This document shows positions 1 through 8,914 of a stretch of DNA of 62,159 bases, one piece after another (within the stretch, counting starts at the first letter, position 1; every line of letters begins with the position of its first letter). The position numbers and the translations under genes were made by a program. This stretch comes from Pseudomonas sp. GD03858 (GTDB lineage Bacteria; Pseudomonadota; Gammaproteobacteria; Pseudomonadales; Pseudomonadaceae). The notes beneath the pieces were generated by a model. It did not search any database, was not told the origin of the DNA, and saw nothing but the letters and a program-made list of their open reading frames with translations. The stretch is taken from contig NZ_JAOCDM010000021.1 of assembly GCF_029840925.1 (NCBI RefSeq), positions 1 to 62,159 on the forward strand, in the 5' to 3' direction.

Positions 1-715
1 TCAGGTGTAGTTCCACCCGTCGGTTGCGCGCACGGCCCTCGTCGGAGTCATTGTCCGCTACCGGCTCGCTCTCGCCACGCCCTTGGCTGGTCACCTTGCT
101 CGGTGCCAGCCCCTGGCTGATCAGGTACTCGGCAACACCGCTGGCACGGCGCTCGGACAAGCGCTGGTTATAGTTGTCCGAACCCACGCTGTCGGTGAAG
201 CCGATGACCTTGACACTGGCCACGCTAGGGTCGTTGAGCTTGGGCAGCAGGCCTTGCAGACGCTGCTGCGCGCCAGAGGTGAGCTCGGCGGAGTCGAAGG
301 CGAACAGCACCTGCCCCTGGTCATCGAGGGTGATCACCTCGGGCGTCGCCGCCGGCTCCGGCTGCGGCGCGGACGACGGATACTGCGGCAACGGGCAACC
401 CATATGATCGACCTGGGTGCCAGCCGGGGTATCCGGGCAACGGTCGCGGCGGTCGAAGACGCCATCGCCATCCTCGTCGCCGTCCTGGGCATAGCAGATC
501 AGGCCACCGGTGATGGCTCCCAGAACGCCCGCACCGGCCGCCCAGCTGGAACTTTCGATGGCGCCCAGGCCACCACCGACCAGTCCGCCGAGCAGACTGC
601 AGATGGGCCAGGTCCGTTGATTGAGGGGCGCGCTGCCATCGCTGTGGGTGGCGCAGCCTGCCAGCAGGCTCGTGGCCACCACCAGCGGCAGTGCCGCCTT
701 CGACAAAACACTCAT
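1..715 (-). CDS. OmpA-family lipoprotein with calcium-binding TSP3-like repeat (3' end outside window)
   Basis: The reading frame runs from ATG at 715 to the window edge without a stop, so the C-terminus is missing. The N-terminus has a lipoprotein signal with lipobox LLAGC (Cys21). A glycine-rich, glycine-zipper-like stretch follows, then a DGDEDGDGVFD acidic repeat of the thrombospondin-3 type, then an OmpA-like peptidoglycan-binding domain with FDSAELT, GFTDSVGSDNYN and NRRVEL signatures. By family it should anchor the outer membrane to peptidoglycan. It is a clear paralogue of the gene just upstream (805-1497), with the same domain order, which points to tandem duplication. An SD (AGGAG) lies 9 nt before the ATG and is buried in a leader hairpin (see 713-766). 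Confidence 0.9.
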   Translation of the reverse strand, partial: MSVLSKAALPLVVATSLLAGCATHSDGSAPLNQRTWPICSLLGGLVGGGLGAIESSSWAAGAGVLGAITGGLICYAQDGDEDGDGVFDRRDRCPDTPAGTQVDHMGCPLPQYPSSAPQPEPAATPEVITLDDQGQVLFAFDSAELTSGAQQRLQGLLPKLNDPSVASVKVIGFTDSVGSDNYNQRLSERRASGVAEYLISQGLAPSKVTSQGRGESEPVADNDSDEGRARNRRVELHL

Positions 716-766
716 GGTGCATGCTCCTGTGTCACCGGCCGCTACCGGTCACTCAGGAGTAAAGAC
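713..766 (-). promoter_or_regulatory. Leader hairpin masking the SD of the first OmpA lipoprotein gene
   Basis: On the minus strand the leader reads GTCTTTACTCCTGAGTGACC and onward. CTCCTG (759-754) pairs with CAGGAG (729-724), which contains the Shine-Dalgarno sequence. Inside it GU pairs with AC, and ACCGG pairs with CCGGU around a six-base loop. Only two single mismatches interrupt the stem. The start codon lies 8 nt after the stem. A translational switch such as an RNA thermometer is inferred, not shown. Confidence 0.55.
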
Positions 767-767
767 G

Positions 768-796
768 CGCCCGCGCCACTTCTCAAGGCGCGGGCG
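768..796 (-). terminator. GC-rich hairpin between the two OmpA genes
   Basis: A perfect 10-bp inverted repeat (CGCCCGCGCC / GGCGCGGGCG) with a 9-nt loop lies 8 bases beyond the stop of the upstream OmpA gene. The T-tract that follows on the minus strand is weak, so this may be a partial terminator or an RNA-stabilising stem rather than a full stop. Confidence 0.5.
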
Positions 797-804
797 TACA
801 ACGG

Positions 805-1497
805 TCAGCGTTGGATCTTGATCTCGGTACGGCGGTTCATGGCACGACCATCGGCAGTGGCGTTGTCAGCGACTGGCTGCGTCTCGCCCGCCCCTACGAC
901 CGACACGAAGCTGGCGCGCGGCACGCCGCTCTCGACCAGGTAGTTGGTCACCGACTGGGCCCGGCGCTCGGAGAGCTTCTGGTTGTAGCTGTCCGAGCCG
1001 ACGCTGTCGGTGTGGCCGCTGACACTCAGGCGGGCGCTCGGCGCTTCCTGCTTGAGGCGCGTGGCAATGGTATTGAGGCGTTCCTTGTCCGCCGCGGTCA
1101 GGCGCGCCGAATCGAACTCGAAGTGCACGTCACGGATGACGATGACTTCTTCCTTCTGCACCACGACCTCCTCGACCACCGCCACCGGCTCCGGCGGGCA
1201 GCCATTGGCGTCGACCTGGACACCGCGCGGTGTGCCAGGGCATTTGTCGCGGCTGTCCGGCACGCCATCGCCGTCTTCGTCGCCATCGCCATGGGCCCAG
1301 CAGTAGCCGGCCGCCAGGCCGCCACCGAGCAAGGCGCCCCAGCCAGCCCAGCTGGAACTCTCGATGGCACCAAGGGCCGCGCCGCCCACGCCCCCGACGG
1401 CAGCACATTTCGGCCAGTCGGTTTTCTGCAAACCTGCACAACCAGTCAACACACTGGTGAGCAGAACCAGGGGTAACGCTGTGCGTACTATGCTCAT
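805..1497 (-). CDS. OmpA-family lipoprotein with TSP3-like calcium repeat
   Basis: This 230-residue protein begins MSIVRTALPL. The start at 1497 is chosen because an AGGAG SD lies 10 nt upstream and a lipoprotein signal with lipobox LTGC (Cys20) follows at once; an in-frame ATG at 1584 would add 29 residues unlike a signal peptide. A Gly/Ala-rich segment precedes a DGDEDGDGVPDSRDKCP acidic repeat and a C-terminal OmpA domain (FDSARLT, SGHTDSVGSDSYN, NRRTEIKI). Expected role: outer-membrane lipoprotein binding peptidoglycan. It lies upstream of, and is paralogous to, the gene at 1-715, and both have similar SD-masking leaders. Confidence 0.92.
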   Translation of the reverse strand: MSIVRTALPLVLLTSVLTGCAGLQKTDWPKCAAVGGVGGAALGAIESSSWAGWGALLGGGLAAGYCWAHGDGDEDGDGVPDSRDKCPGTPRGVQVDANGCPPEPVAVVEEVVVQKEEVIVIRDVHFEFDSARLTAADKERLNTIATRLKQEAPSARLSVSGHTDSVGSDSYNQKLSERRAQSVTNYLVESGVPRASFVSVVGAGETQPVADNATADGRAMNRRTEIKIQR

Positions 1498-1556
1498 CTT
1501 GTTGCTTCTCCTAGGGGAATCGGTGCAAAACCGATGCTCTGGGAGTAAAGACCGGC
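1498..1556 (-). promoter_or_regulatory. Leader hairpin masking the SD of the second OmpA lipoprotein gene
   Basis: The leader on the minus strand again contains CTTTACTCCC. A central stem ATCGG/CCGAT closes a 7-nt loop, and CTCC outside it can pair with the GGAG of the SD, with internal mismatches between. The arrangement matches the downstream paralogue although the stem is weaker. Confidence 0.45.
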
Positions 1557-1656
1557 GATTACCGCTCTGCCAGCAATAAGCCACGACGTGGCGACGCGCC
1601 TCTTTGCCCGATCGCCTGGGACCGCTAGTCTTGAGCGACCTGTACGAGGAATGGCA

Positions 1657-2151
1657 ATGACCAACGCTTTTTCACAACGCACGCCACAGCAGGCGCTGGC
1701 CGCGCTACTCGAGCGCTTCACTCCACGCCACCTGCTGTTGGTGGGCAGCCGCTTCCCGGCCCTGGAGGCCTTCGCCGCCGCCCATCCCGAGGCCAGGATC
1801 GAAGTAGCCATCCCCGGCCCGCTAGCGCCCGAACAGGCCGCCCGGCGCTTCGACCTGGCAGTGCTGGTCGATTGCCTGGAGCACCTGCCCAAGCGCACCG
1901 GCCTGGAGCTGCTGGGCGGCATCCGCAACCTCAACGCCAGCCGCGTCGCGGTGCTGGCGGACCTGAGCGCCTGCGGCTGGCAAGACACCGACTTCTACTC
2001 TCTGGCGCTCTCGGCCAGCGAGAAATTCCAGCGCGGTGATCAGGTACTGAGCCTGTTCACCTATGATCTGCATGACTACAAGCAGGTCCCGGACTGGCTC
2101 AATGCCAGGTTCTGGGCCAACCCTGAAAATTTCGGCAAGTACTGGTGGTGA
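1657..2151 (+). CDS. Conserved hypothetical protein, methyltransferase-like fold possible
   Basis: A 164-residue soluble protein beginning [10 protein letters not shown]. The ATG at 1657 is preferred over ATGs at 1588 and 1651 because the CGAGGA SD at 1645-1650 is then spaced by six bases. Segments such as [25 protein letters not shown] and [20 protein letters not shown] resemble strands and a D-x-x-E-H-L turn of SAM-dependent methyltransferases, but no firm cofactor motif is visible. It is the first of a plus-strand run with the SEC-C protein 4 bases downstream, so the genes are probably co-transcribed. Function is unknown. Confidence 0.8.
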   Translation: MTNAFSQRTPQQALAALLERFTPRHLLLVGSRFPALEAFAAAHPEARIEVAIPGPLAPEQAARRFDLAVLVDCLEHLPKRTGLELLGGIRNLNASRVAVLADLSACGWQDTDFYSLALSASEKFQRGDQVLSLFTYDLHDYKQVPDWLNARFWANPENFGKYWW

Positions 2152-2155
2152 TTCA

Positions 2156-2632
2156 ATGAGTGTCTCGGTCTGCCCATGCGGCAGCGGCAACCTGCTCGAC
2201 GCCTGCTGCGGGCATTATCACAGCGGTACTGCGGCGCCAGACGCCCAGACCCTCATGCGCTCGCGCTACAGCGCCTACGTGCTGGGCCTGGTGGATTATC
2301 TGGTGGCCACCACCCTGCCCGCCCAGCAGGCCGACCTGGATCGCGCCGGCATGGCGGCCTGGAGCGCGCAGAGCACCTGGCTGGGGCTCGAGGTGGAAAG
2401 CGCCGAGGTCTTGGGCGGGCAGCCCGAACACGCCTTCGTCACCTTCACCGCACGCTGGCACGACCTGGAAGGCGATCATCAGCACCGTGAACGCTCGGCG
2501 TTCGTCCAGCACGCCGGACGCTGGTACTTCATCGATCCGACCGTGCCGCTCAAGAGCGGGCGCAACGATCCCTGCCCCTGCGCCAGCGGGCAGAAATTCA
2601 AGAAATGCTGCGCCAGTTACCTGGGTAGCTGA
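2156..2632 (+). CDS. YchJ/UPF0225 family protein with two SEC-C motifs
   Basis: 158 residues, start [11 protein letters not shown]. One SEC-C zinc motif sits at the N-terminus (CPCGSG, then CC and H) and another at the C-terminus ([16 protein letters not shown]). Between them is the YchJ central domain (about residues 30-130). The SEC-C motif is known from the C-terminus of SecA, where it binds zinc and contacts SecB. The role of YchJ proteins is unsettled. The start at 2156 puts the first motif at residue 6 with GGTGGTG just upstream; an earlier in-frame ATG lies inside the preceding gene. The next gene begins 2 bases after the stop. Confidence 0.9.
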   Translation: MSVSVCPCGSGNLLDACCGHYHSGTAAPDAQTLMRSRYSAYVLGLVDYLVATTLPAQQADLDRAGMAAWSAQSTWLGLEVESAEVLGGQPEHAFVTFTARWHDLEGDHQHRERSAFVQHAGRWYFIDPTVPLKSGRNDPCPCASGQKFKKCCASYLGS

Positions 2633-2634
2633 GC

Positions 2635-3111
2635 ATGTCGCCCCTGGCCCGCCTGCTCTCGCTCAGCCTGCTGCTGGGCTGGCTGACGGGTTGCGTGAGC
2701 TGGGGAAGCGACAGCTGGCAGGAGCCCCAGGTACACCTGGTGAAAGTGGAACCGGTGAAGCTGCGCCTGCACCAGCAGGAATTCGTCCTTCACCTGCGCG
2801 TCGACAACCCCAACGACAGCCGCCTGTTCATCCGCAACCTCGTCTATTCGATAACGCTGGGCGACCTGCTGCTGGCCCGGGACGAAGTCAGCCTGTGGCG
2901 CAGTGTCGGCGGCCATGCCCGGCGCACCTTCAAGATCACCGCGCGGACCAACCTCTGGCAACACCTCAAGCCGCTCGCGAAACTGCTCAAGAGCGGGCAG
3001 CCGCTTGACTATCAGCTACGCGGCGAGCTGGCCACGGGGCTGATCGTCTACCGGGACCTGCACTTGTCGCGCAGGGGTGAGATAATCCCCGGTGATCTTC
3101 AACCGGAGTAA
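2635..3111 (+). CDS. LEA type 2 family lipoprotein
   Basis: 158 residues with a lipoprotein signal (lipobox LTGC, Cys20). The body matches the LEA_2/WHy domain pattern: [13 protein letters not shown], then [21 protein letters not shown], where the N-P-N turn is characteristic. LEA type 2 domains are beta-sandwich proteins linked to desiccation or hypersensitive responses in plants; the bacterial members are envelope lipoproteins of unclear role. It sits between two SEC-C genes, 2 bases after the first and 7 before the next start, which implies one operon. Confidence 0.88.
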   Translation: MSPLARLLSLSLLLGWLTGCVSWGSDSWQEPQVHLVKVEPVKLRLHQQEFVLHLRVDNPNDSRLFIRNLVYSITLGDLLLARDEVSLWRSVGGHARRTFKITARTNLWQHLKPLAKLLKSGQPLDYQLRGELATGLIVYRDLHLSRRGEIIPGDLQPE

Positions 3112-3118
3112 CCCCGCA

Positions 3119-3316
3119 ATGACCCAGCAACCCCATGTCCATGGCCCCGACTGCGACCACGGTCACGACCACCACCACGACCACGGCCATGTGCACGGCC
3201 CGCACTGCAACCACGGCCACCAGGAGCCGGTGCGCAACGCCCTGAAGGACGTCGGGCGCAACGACCCTTGCCCGTGCGGCAGCGAGAAGAAATTCAAGAA
3301 GTGCCACGGCGCTTGA
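3119..3316 (+). CDS. Small His-rich SEC-C zinc-motif protein
   Basis: A 65-residue protein starting [15 protein letters not shown]. The first half is packed with His, Asp and Cys ([20 protein letters not shown]) and the second half is a single SEC-C motif ([18 protein letters not shown]). The ATG at 3119 follows a GGAG SD that overlaps the LEA gene stop; the ATG at 3092 lies inside that gene and lacks an SD. Both halves look able to bind Zn or another transition metal, so a metal storage or delivery role is plausible but unproven. No Zur or Fur box is visible nearby. Confidence 0.85.
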   Translation: MTQQPHVHGPDCDHGHDHHHDHGHVHGPHCNHGHQEPVRNALKDVGRNDPCPCGSEKKFKKCHGA

Positions 3317-3317
3317 A

Positions 3318-3418
3318 GCGCAGCAGATAAGCTGCAAGCTGCAAGCTGCAAGCAAGAACAGATCGGCGCAACGTGCGCTTCTCTCTCGAGGCTTGAAGCT
3401 TGCGGCTTGCCGCTGCCG
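3318..3418. repeat. GCAAGCTT-type inverted repeat unit
   Basis: Three tandem copies of GCAAGCT (AAGCTGCAAGCTGCAAGCTG) face GCTTGAAGCTTGCGGCTTGC about 50 bases later, giving a palindromic unit after the SEC-C gene. Related units occur at 22063-22144 and 34195-34225. It looks like a dispersed intergenic element rather than coding sequence. Confidence 0.6.
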
Positions 3419-3518
3419 ACCATTCGTAAATAAAGCCTCCCGGCACCTTGCACGGCGACCGCGCGCTCACTACCTTAGCGCCTTTCAGAACCCCGCCACG
3501 CCCTGCAGGAGCCTAGCC

Positions 3519-5954
3519 ATGGCCGCCCCCGTCCTTCCGCCCTTCCCTCTCCGCCTCGGCAAAGCTGCCACGTTGCTTGGCCTGCTCGCGCTGGGCGGCT
3601 GCCAGATGGGTGGCTACCAGGACAGCGTCCTGCCGAGCACCGGCGTGCAACCGCTCAAAGGCCTGGCGCAGAACGTCTCGGTCCGACGCAACGCCATGGG
3701 CGCGCCGCTGATCGAGAGCGGCAACTTCCACGACGCGCTGTTCAGCCTCGGCTACCTGCACGCCGCGGACCGCATCGAACAGATGGTCGCCATGCGCCTG
3801 CTGGCCCAGGGACGCCTGGCCGAACTGGCCGGGGCCGATGCCCTGGAGATGGATCGCCTGATGCGCGCCGCCAACCTCAAGCAGAGCGCCGGCCAGCTCT
3901 ACGCCGACGCCTCGCCGCGCCTGAAGCGCTTCTTCGAGGTCTATGCTCGCGGGGTCAACGCCTACCTGTTCCGCTATCGCGACAAGCTGCCAGCGGAACT
4001 TGCCCGCAGCGGCTACCGCCCGGAGTACTGGAAGCCCGAGGATTCGGCGCTGATTTTCAGCCTCTATGCCTTCAGCCAGTCGGTGAACCTGCAGGAGGAA
4101 CTTTCGGCGCTGACCCTGGCGCAGAAAGTCGGCATCGACAAACTGGCCTGGCTGTTGCCCGGCGCGCCCGACGAGCCATTGGCCGAGGCCGAGGCGGACA
4201 AGCTCAAGGGCCTGAACCTGGCCAGCCAGTTACCGGGCCTGGCCGCATTGGCCGCCGCCGGCCAGCAGTTGGCCGACCTCGGCGTGCTCGGCAGCCCGGG
4301 GTCCGCCAACCTGGCCCTGGCGCCCCAGCGCAGCCGTAGCGGCAAGAGCCTGCTGGCCAGCGACAGCCGCGCCACCTGGGCACTGAGCCCGGTGCAGATC
4401 CATACCGGCAAGTACCAGGTCGCAGGCCTGTCCCTGCCGGGCCTGCCGATCGTGCTGGCCGGCTACAACGGCAAGCTGGCCTGGAGCGCCAGCGCGGTGA
4501 TGGCCGACAACCAGGACCTGTTCCTCGAGCAGGTCCGTCGCCAGGGCAGCCAGCTGACCTACCTCGTCGACGGCAAATGGCAGCAGGCCCGCGCGCGCAA
4601 CGAGACGTTCTTCGTCCGCGGCCAGCGTCCCCAGCGCGAAGTGATGTACGACACCCGTCACGGCAGCCTGTTGCCCGGCCACGGCAGCCTTGCGCTGGCC
4701 TTGCAACTGCCGCAGTCCAAGGGCGATCGCAGCCTCGACGCGCTGTTCGACCTGACCCGTGCCAGCAATATCGAACGGGCCTTCGACAGCACCCGGGAAG
4801 TCGGCGCGGCGGCCCTCAACTTCGTGTTCGCCGAGCCTGGGCACATCGGCTGGCAGGTCAGCGGCCGCTATCCCAACCGCCGCGAAGGCCAGGGCCTGCT
4901 GCCCTCGCCGGGCTGGGACGGGCGCTACGACTGGGATGGCTACGCCGATGCCATGCTGCACCCCTACGATCAGGACCCGCCAGCCGGTTTCATCGGCCAC
5001 GCCAACCAGCGCAGCCTGCCCAAAGGCTACGGCATGCAGCTGTCGAGCAGCTGGTACTATCCCGAGCGCGCCGAGCGCCTGGCCCAGCTGGCCGGGAACG
5101 GCCGTCACGACAGCCGCAGCCTGATGGCCATGCAGAACGATCAGGTCACTCTGCTGGCGACCAAGCTCAAGCAGATGTTCGAGGCCCCCGGCATGGCCCA
5201 GCCGCTCAAGCAGGCCATCGACACCTTGCCCGCCGCCCAGCGCGACAAGGCCCGCGATGCGCTGGCCCGACTCAAGGCCTTCGACGGCCGGCTGAGCCCG
5301 GTGTCAGCCGATGCCGCACTGTATGAACTGTTCCTGCAAGAGGTTACCCGGCAGACCTTCCTCGACGAGCTTGGCCCGGAATCCAGCCCGGCGTGGCAGG
5401 CGTTCACCGGTAACGCCCAGCGCTCCTACTCTGCCCAGGCCGATCATCTGCTGGGGCGCGACGACAGCCCATTCTGGGATGATCGCACCACCGCGCAGAA
5501 AGAAGACAAGGCAGCCATCCTTGCCCGCAGCCTCGCCGCCGTGGTCGACACCGGCACCGCCAGGCTCGGCGCCGATCGTCGTGCCTGGCAATGGGGCAAG
5601 CTGCACCAGTACCGTTGGCCGGCGCCGGCCTATCACGGCCTGGGCGACCGCCTCGAGCGTTCGCCCCTGGCGGCAGGCGGTGACTTCAGCACCGTGGCGC
5701 TGACCCCGTACGCTTGGGGTAGCGGCTTCGAGACCCAACTGCCGGCCTCGGCACGGATGATCGTCGATTTTGGCCAGGCCGAACCGCTGCAGGTACTGAC
5801 CAGCAGCGGTCAATCCGGCAACCCGGCCAGCCGCCACCACGCCGACGGGCTGGACGCCTGGTTCAAGGGGCGCTTCATGAGCCTGCCACTGCAACCGCAG
5901 AATTTCGCCCGCGCCTATGGCAACCAGCGCTTGACGCTTACACCCGGCCGCTGA
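3519..5954 (+). CDS. Penicillin acylase family (Ntn-hydrolase) lipoprotein
   Basis: 811 residues. The start at 3519 follows GCAGGAG (3505-3511); the frame is open from 3393 but lacks an SD there. A lipoprotein signal ends at Cys28 (LALGGC). The family matures by autocatalytic cleavage in front of a nucleophile Ser; Gly261-Ser262 (GSANLAL), followed by [11 protein letters not shown], is the expected site, giving an alpha chain of roughly 230 residues and a beta chain of about 550. The segment after Ser262 departs from the common GSNxW form. Substrates in pseudomonads are often acyl-homoserine lactones or other N-acyl compounds; which applies here cannot be read from sequence. It stands alone between intergenic regions. 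Confidence 0.9.
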   Translation: MAAPVLPPFPLRLGKAATLLGLLALGGCQMGGYQDSVLPSTGVQPLKGLAQNVSVRRNAMGAPLIESGNFHDALFSLGYLHAADRIEQMVAMRLLAQGRLAELAGADALEMDRLMRAANLKQSAGQLYADASPRLKRFFEVYARGVNAYLFRYRDKLPAELARSGYRPEYWKPEDSALIFSLYAFSQSVNLQEELSALTLAQKVGIDKLAWLLPGAPDEPLAEAEADKLKGLNLASQLPGLAALAAAGQQLADLGVLGSPGSANLALAPQRSRSGKSLLASDSRATWALSPVQIHTGKYQVAGLSLPGLPIVLAGYNGKLAWSASAVMADNQDLFLEQVRRQGSQLTYLVDGKWQQARARNETFFVRGQRPQREVMYDTRHGSLLPGHGSLALALQLPQSKGDRSLDALFDLTRASNIERAFDSTREVGAAALNFVFAEPGHIGWQVSGRYPNRREGQGLLPSPGWDGRYDWDGYADAMLHPYDQDPPAGFIGHANQRSLPKGYGMQLSSSWYYPERAERLAQLAGNGRHDSRSLMAMQNDQVTLLATKLKQMFEAPGMAQPLKQAIDTLPAAQRDKARDALARLKAFDGRLSPVSADAALYELFLQEVTRQTFLDELGPESSPAWQAFTGNAQRSYSAQADHLLGRDDSPFWDDRTTAQKEDKAAILARSLAAVVDTGTARLGADRRAWQWGKLHQYRWPAPAYHGLGDRLERSPLAAGGDFSTVALTPYAWGSGFETQLPASARMIVDFGQAEPLQVLTSSGQSGNPASRHHADGLDAWFKGRFMSLPLQPQNFARAYGNQRLTLTPGR

Positions 5955-6063
5955 GGTGAATACTTCCTGCTGATCAACGGAGCACGGAACGGCCTAGCAT
6001 CCTTACCCGCCGCACAGGTCCAGCGAGCTGCGCGGCGTTCTCTGATCGACAAGGATGCGTAAT

Positions 6064-6405
6064 ATGAGCAACGAAACCCTGAAAATGGAAATTTCCTGGC
6101 CCGAGTCTCTGACCGTGCCCGCCGGCACCACCATCAACGCCCAACTGTGGGTCGGCAACGAAACCGCCCCGTATCGCATGATTTCCGCTGGCGATTGTTC
6201 GGCACCGGCCAACGGCTCGCCAACGCTGCTGGAAATCGCCTACGCCCCACAGGAGCTGACGCCAGCCGATGCAGACACCACCTGGGGTCACTTCCACGCC
6301 TCGCCCTACCTGATGCATGAAGGCCGGCGATTGAATGTCGAAAGACTGGAAAAAATCGGTATCGAACAAGGCAAGGCGGGTGTCTGGAAGGTGAGCCTGT
6401 CCTGA
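6064..6405 (+). CDS. Conserved hypothetical protein
   Basis: 113 residues starting MSNETLKMEIS. ATG 6064 has AAGGA 8 bases upstream; ATG 6055 overlaps that SD and is not used. No signal peptide, membrane segment or cysteine cluster is seen apart from one Cys. The pattern of alternating hydrophobics (LKMEISWPESLTVPAGTTINAQLWV) suggests a small beta-sandwich domain. I do not recognise the family. It is a single gene between the acylase and the deacylase genes. Confidence 0.75.
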   Translation: MSNETLKMEISWPESLTVPAGTTINAQLWVGNETAPYRMISAGDCSAPANGSPTLLEIAYAPQELTPADADTTWGHFHASPYLMHEGRRLNVERLEKIGIEQGKAGVWKVSLS

Positions 6406-6553
6406 GAGAGCGGTCCCTGGGGCTGTCGCACAGCCCCTTCGCGGCACCCGCAATCCTGCGCCTGCCACGTGGACGACAGGTGCGCCCGTTACGAAGTTGT
6501 GCTTCTATTCTTGATCCCGGCCCCTGTCGCAGACCGCCTCCATCAGGATCACC

Positions 6554-7669
6554 ATGCACCACTCGACCCATGAACTGCTGTCCCCCGTCCCAGGCATCAG
6601 CCGCCAGCTACACAGTTTTCACTTCGGCCCTCGTGGCGGCGGCAAAGTGTATATCCAGGCCTCGCTGCATGCCGACGAGCTCCCGGGCATGCTGGTGGCC
6701 TGGCACCTCAAGCAGCGCCTCGTGGAGCTGGAACAGCAGGGTCGCCTGCGTCGGGAAATCATCCTGGTTCCGGTGGCCAACCCGGTCGGCCTGGAGCAGG
6801 TGCTGCTGGACGCCCCGCTGGGGCGCTTCGAATTGCAAAGCGGCGAGAACTTCAATCGCCGCTTCGTCGACCTGTCGGACAGCATCGGTGATCAGATCGA
6901 AGGGCACCTGACCCAGGACCCGGCGCACAACGTGGCACTGATCCGCGAGTACCTGCGTCGTGGCCTGGATGCCCATCCGGCGCACACGCCCCTGCAGTCC
7001 CAGCGCCTGACCCTGCAGCGCCTGGCCTGCGACGCCGACATGGTGCTCGACCTGCATTGCGACTTCGAAGCCGTCGAACACCTCTACACCACCCCGGAAG
7101 CCTGGCCCCAGGTCGAGCCTCTGGCACGCTACCTGGGCGTCCAGGCCAGCCTGCTGGCCACCGATTCGGGCGGGCAGTCGTTCGATGAGTGCTTCAGCCT
7201 GGTCTGGTGGCAGTTGCAGCAGCGCTTCGGCAAGCGTTATCCGATCCCGCTGGGCAGTTTCTCGGTGACCGTCGAGCTGCGTGGTCAGGCCGATGTCAGT
7301 CATGCCCTGGCGACACACGACTGCCAGGCGATCCTCGACTTCCTCGGCCACGCTGGCGTCATCGAAGGCCAGCCGTCGGCGCTTCCGCCACTGCGCTATC
7401 CCGCCACGCCGCTCGCCGCCGTGGAGCCTGTCACGACACCTCTGGGCGGGGTGCTGGTGTTCCACGCGAAACCTGGGCAGTACCTGGAAGCCGGGCAATT
7501 GATCGCCGAGGTGATCGATCCGATCAGCGATCGCGTCACAGCGCTGCACAATACCCAGGCCGGATTGCTCTATGCCCGCAGTATCCGGCGCATGGCCACG
7601 GCAGGCATGGTGGTCGCCCATGTCGCCGGCGAGCAGGTCTGCCGCAGCGGCTACCTGCTGGGCAACTGA
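6554..7669 (+). CDS. Succinylglutamate desuccinylase/aspartoacylase family zinc hydrolase
   Basis: 371 residues. Zinc-binding residues typical of M14-type deacylases are visible: H-A-D-E (QASLHADELPG) near residues 36-39 and D-L-H-C (MVLDLHCDFE) near residue 170. The C-terminal part (GGVLVFHAKPGQYLEAGQLIAEVIDP) is a lipoyl-like beta-barrel common in this family. It should release a carboxylate from an N-acyl amino acid or similar amide; the substrate is not evident. An AGGAT SD precedes the ATG. No partner genes adjoin it. Confidence 0.88.
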   Translation: MHHSTHELLSPVPGISRQLHSFHFGPRGGGKVYIQASLHADELPGMLVAWHLKQRLVELEQQGRLRREIILVPVANPVGLEQVLLDAPLGRFELQSGENFNRRFVDLSDSIGDQIEGHLTQDPAHNVALIREYLRRGLDAHPAHTPLQSQRLTLQRLACDADMVLDLHCDFEAVEHLYTTPEAWPQVEPLARYLGVQASLLATDSGGQSFDECFSLVWWQLQQRFGKRYPIPLGSFSVTVELRGQADVSHALATHDCQAILDFLGHAGVIEGQPSALPPLRYPATPLAAVEPVTTPLGGVLVFHAKPGQYLEAGQLIAEVIDPISDRVTALHNTQAGLLYARSIRRMATAGMVVAHVAGEQVCRSGYLLGN

Positions 7670-7679
7670 ATCAGGGCGG

Positions 7680-7922
7680 TCAGGCGACCGGAGCGGGTGG
7701 CGGCTCGTCGGGCAAGGTCGGTTCGCCCGGCTCCATGGGCGGGCGTTCGCCCGGCTCGGGAGGCTGCGGGGTGTCGGGGTCAGGTTGATGCGGCACGCCG
7801 CCCGCGCGCATCGGCAGCGGCGTGTGGATCGGCGGGTGCGCCAGCAGCGACCAGACCGGCAAGCCGATCTGGTTCGGCTGCAGGACGGCCAGCTTGGCGC
7901 TGATTGCGGGGTCGAGTTTCAT
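7680..7922 (-). CDS. Small proline-rich hypothetical protein
   Basis: 80 residues starting MKLDPAISAKLAVLQPNQIG, with GGAG in front of the ATG at 7922. The N-terminal half is mixed; the C-terminal half is very rich in Pro, Glu and Asp (PDPDTPQPPEPGERPPMEPG) and is likely disordered. No known domain was recognised. It converges with the zinc hydrolase, 10 bases from its stop. Confidence 0.65.
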   Translation of the reverse strand: MKLDPAISAKLAVLQPNQIGLPVWSLLAHPPIHTPLPMRAGGVPHQPDPDTPQPPEPGERPPMEPGEPTLPDEPPPAPVA

Positions 7923-8020
7923 GGGCGGCTCCTGAACGAGAGCCGGCATGCGTCATGCACGCCGGGACTGTTAACTCGTTGGAGTGCCGAGCGCGGAAAC
8001 AATTCCCGCGTTTTGTCGGC

Positions 8021-8587
8021 TCAGGTACGTGGCAGCGTGACGCCGCGCTGGCCCTGGTACTTGCCACCACGGTCCTTGTAGGACACTTCGCATTCCTCGT
8101 CGGACTGCAGGAACAGCATCTGCGCCACGCCTTCATTGGCATAGATCTTCGCTGGTAGCGTGGTGGTGTTGGAGAACTCCAGGGTCACGTGGCCTTCCCA
8201 CTCGGGCTCGAGCGGGGTGACGTTGACGATGATGCCGCAACGGGCATAGGTGCTCTTGCCCAGGCAGATGGTCAGCACGTCGCGTGGAATGCGGAAGTAT
8301 TCGACGGTGCGGGCCAGGGCGAAGGAGTTCGGCGGAATGATGCAGACGTCGCTCTTGATGTCGACGAAGCTGCCGGCGTCGAAGTTCTTCGGGTCGACGG
8401 TGGCCGAATTGATGTTGGTGAACACCTTGAATTCGTCGGCGCAACGCACGTCGTAGCCGTAGCTGGACACGCCGAAGGAGATGACCCGGCTGTCCTGCTC
8501 GCCACGCACCTGGCGCTCGACGAACGGTTCGATCATGCCGTGTTCCTGCGCCATGCGGCGAATCCACTTGTCCGATTTGATGCTCAT
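8021..8587 (-). CDS. dcd: dCTP deaminase
   Basis: 188 residues, the usual length for bacterial Dcd, beginning [22 protein letters not shown]. Signatures include SYGYDVR near the N-terminal third, the catalytic region [44 protein letters not shown] and the C-terminal [12 protein letters not shown]. The enzyme deaminates dCTP to dUTP as a homotrimer, feeding dTMP synthesis. The open frame continues upstream to 8737, but this start restores family length. Confidence 0.97.
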   Translation of the reverse strand: MSIKSDKWIRRMAQEHGMIEPFVERQVRGEQDSRVISFGVSSYGYDVRCADEFKVFTNINSATVDPKNFDAGSFVDIKSDVCIIPPNSFALARTVEYFRIPRDVLTICLGKSTYARCGIIVNVTPLEPEWEGHVTLEFSNTTTLPAKIYANEGVAQMLFLQSDEECEVSYKDRGGKYQGQRGVTLPRT

Positions 8588-8914
8588 GGCGGGGTGTCCT
8601 GAAGAGTGCAAGGTGAAAAACGAGATGCGCATCTTACCGGTCCCGGCGTCCGGGTTAAAGTTTCGTTGTCCATCCCACGCCAGACGGGGGCTGCGCTGGC
8701 CGCCGATCCGAAATTCATCAAAGCGCTTCTTGGCCATTGGCAGGCCGTGGAAAGTGGGTTAAGGTGGCGCCACTGTGCTGCACGTGACACCGAGAATCTC
8801 TAGTTTGATGCACGATACTCATCGGCCCATCGCTGAATTTTCTGCTCTCTTTGCGCTCAGTCCCGGCCAGGGTTTTTCCTGACCGTAATCAACTTTGTCC
8901 AAGGAGACAGAAAC

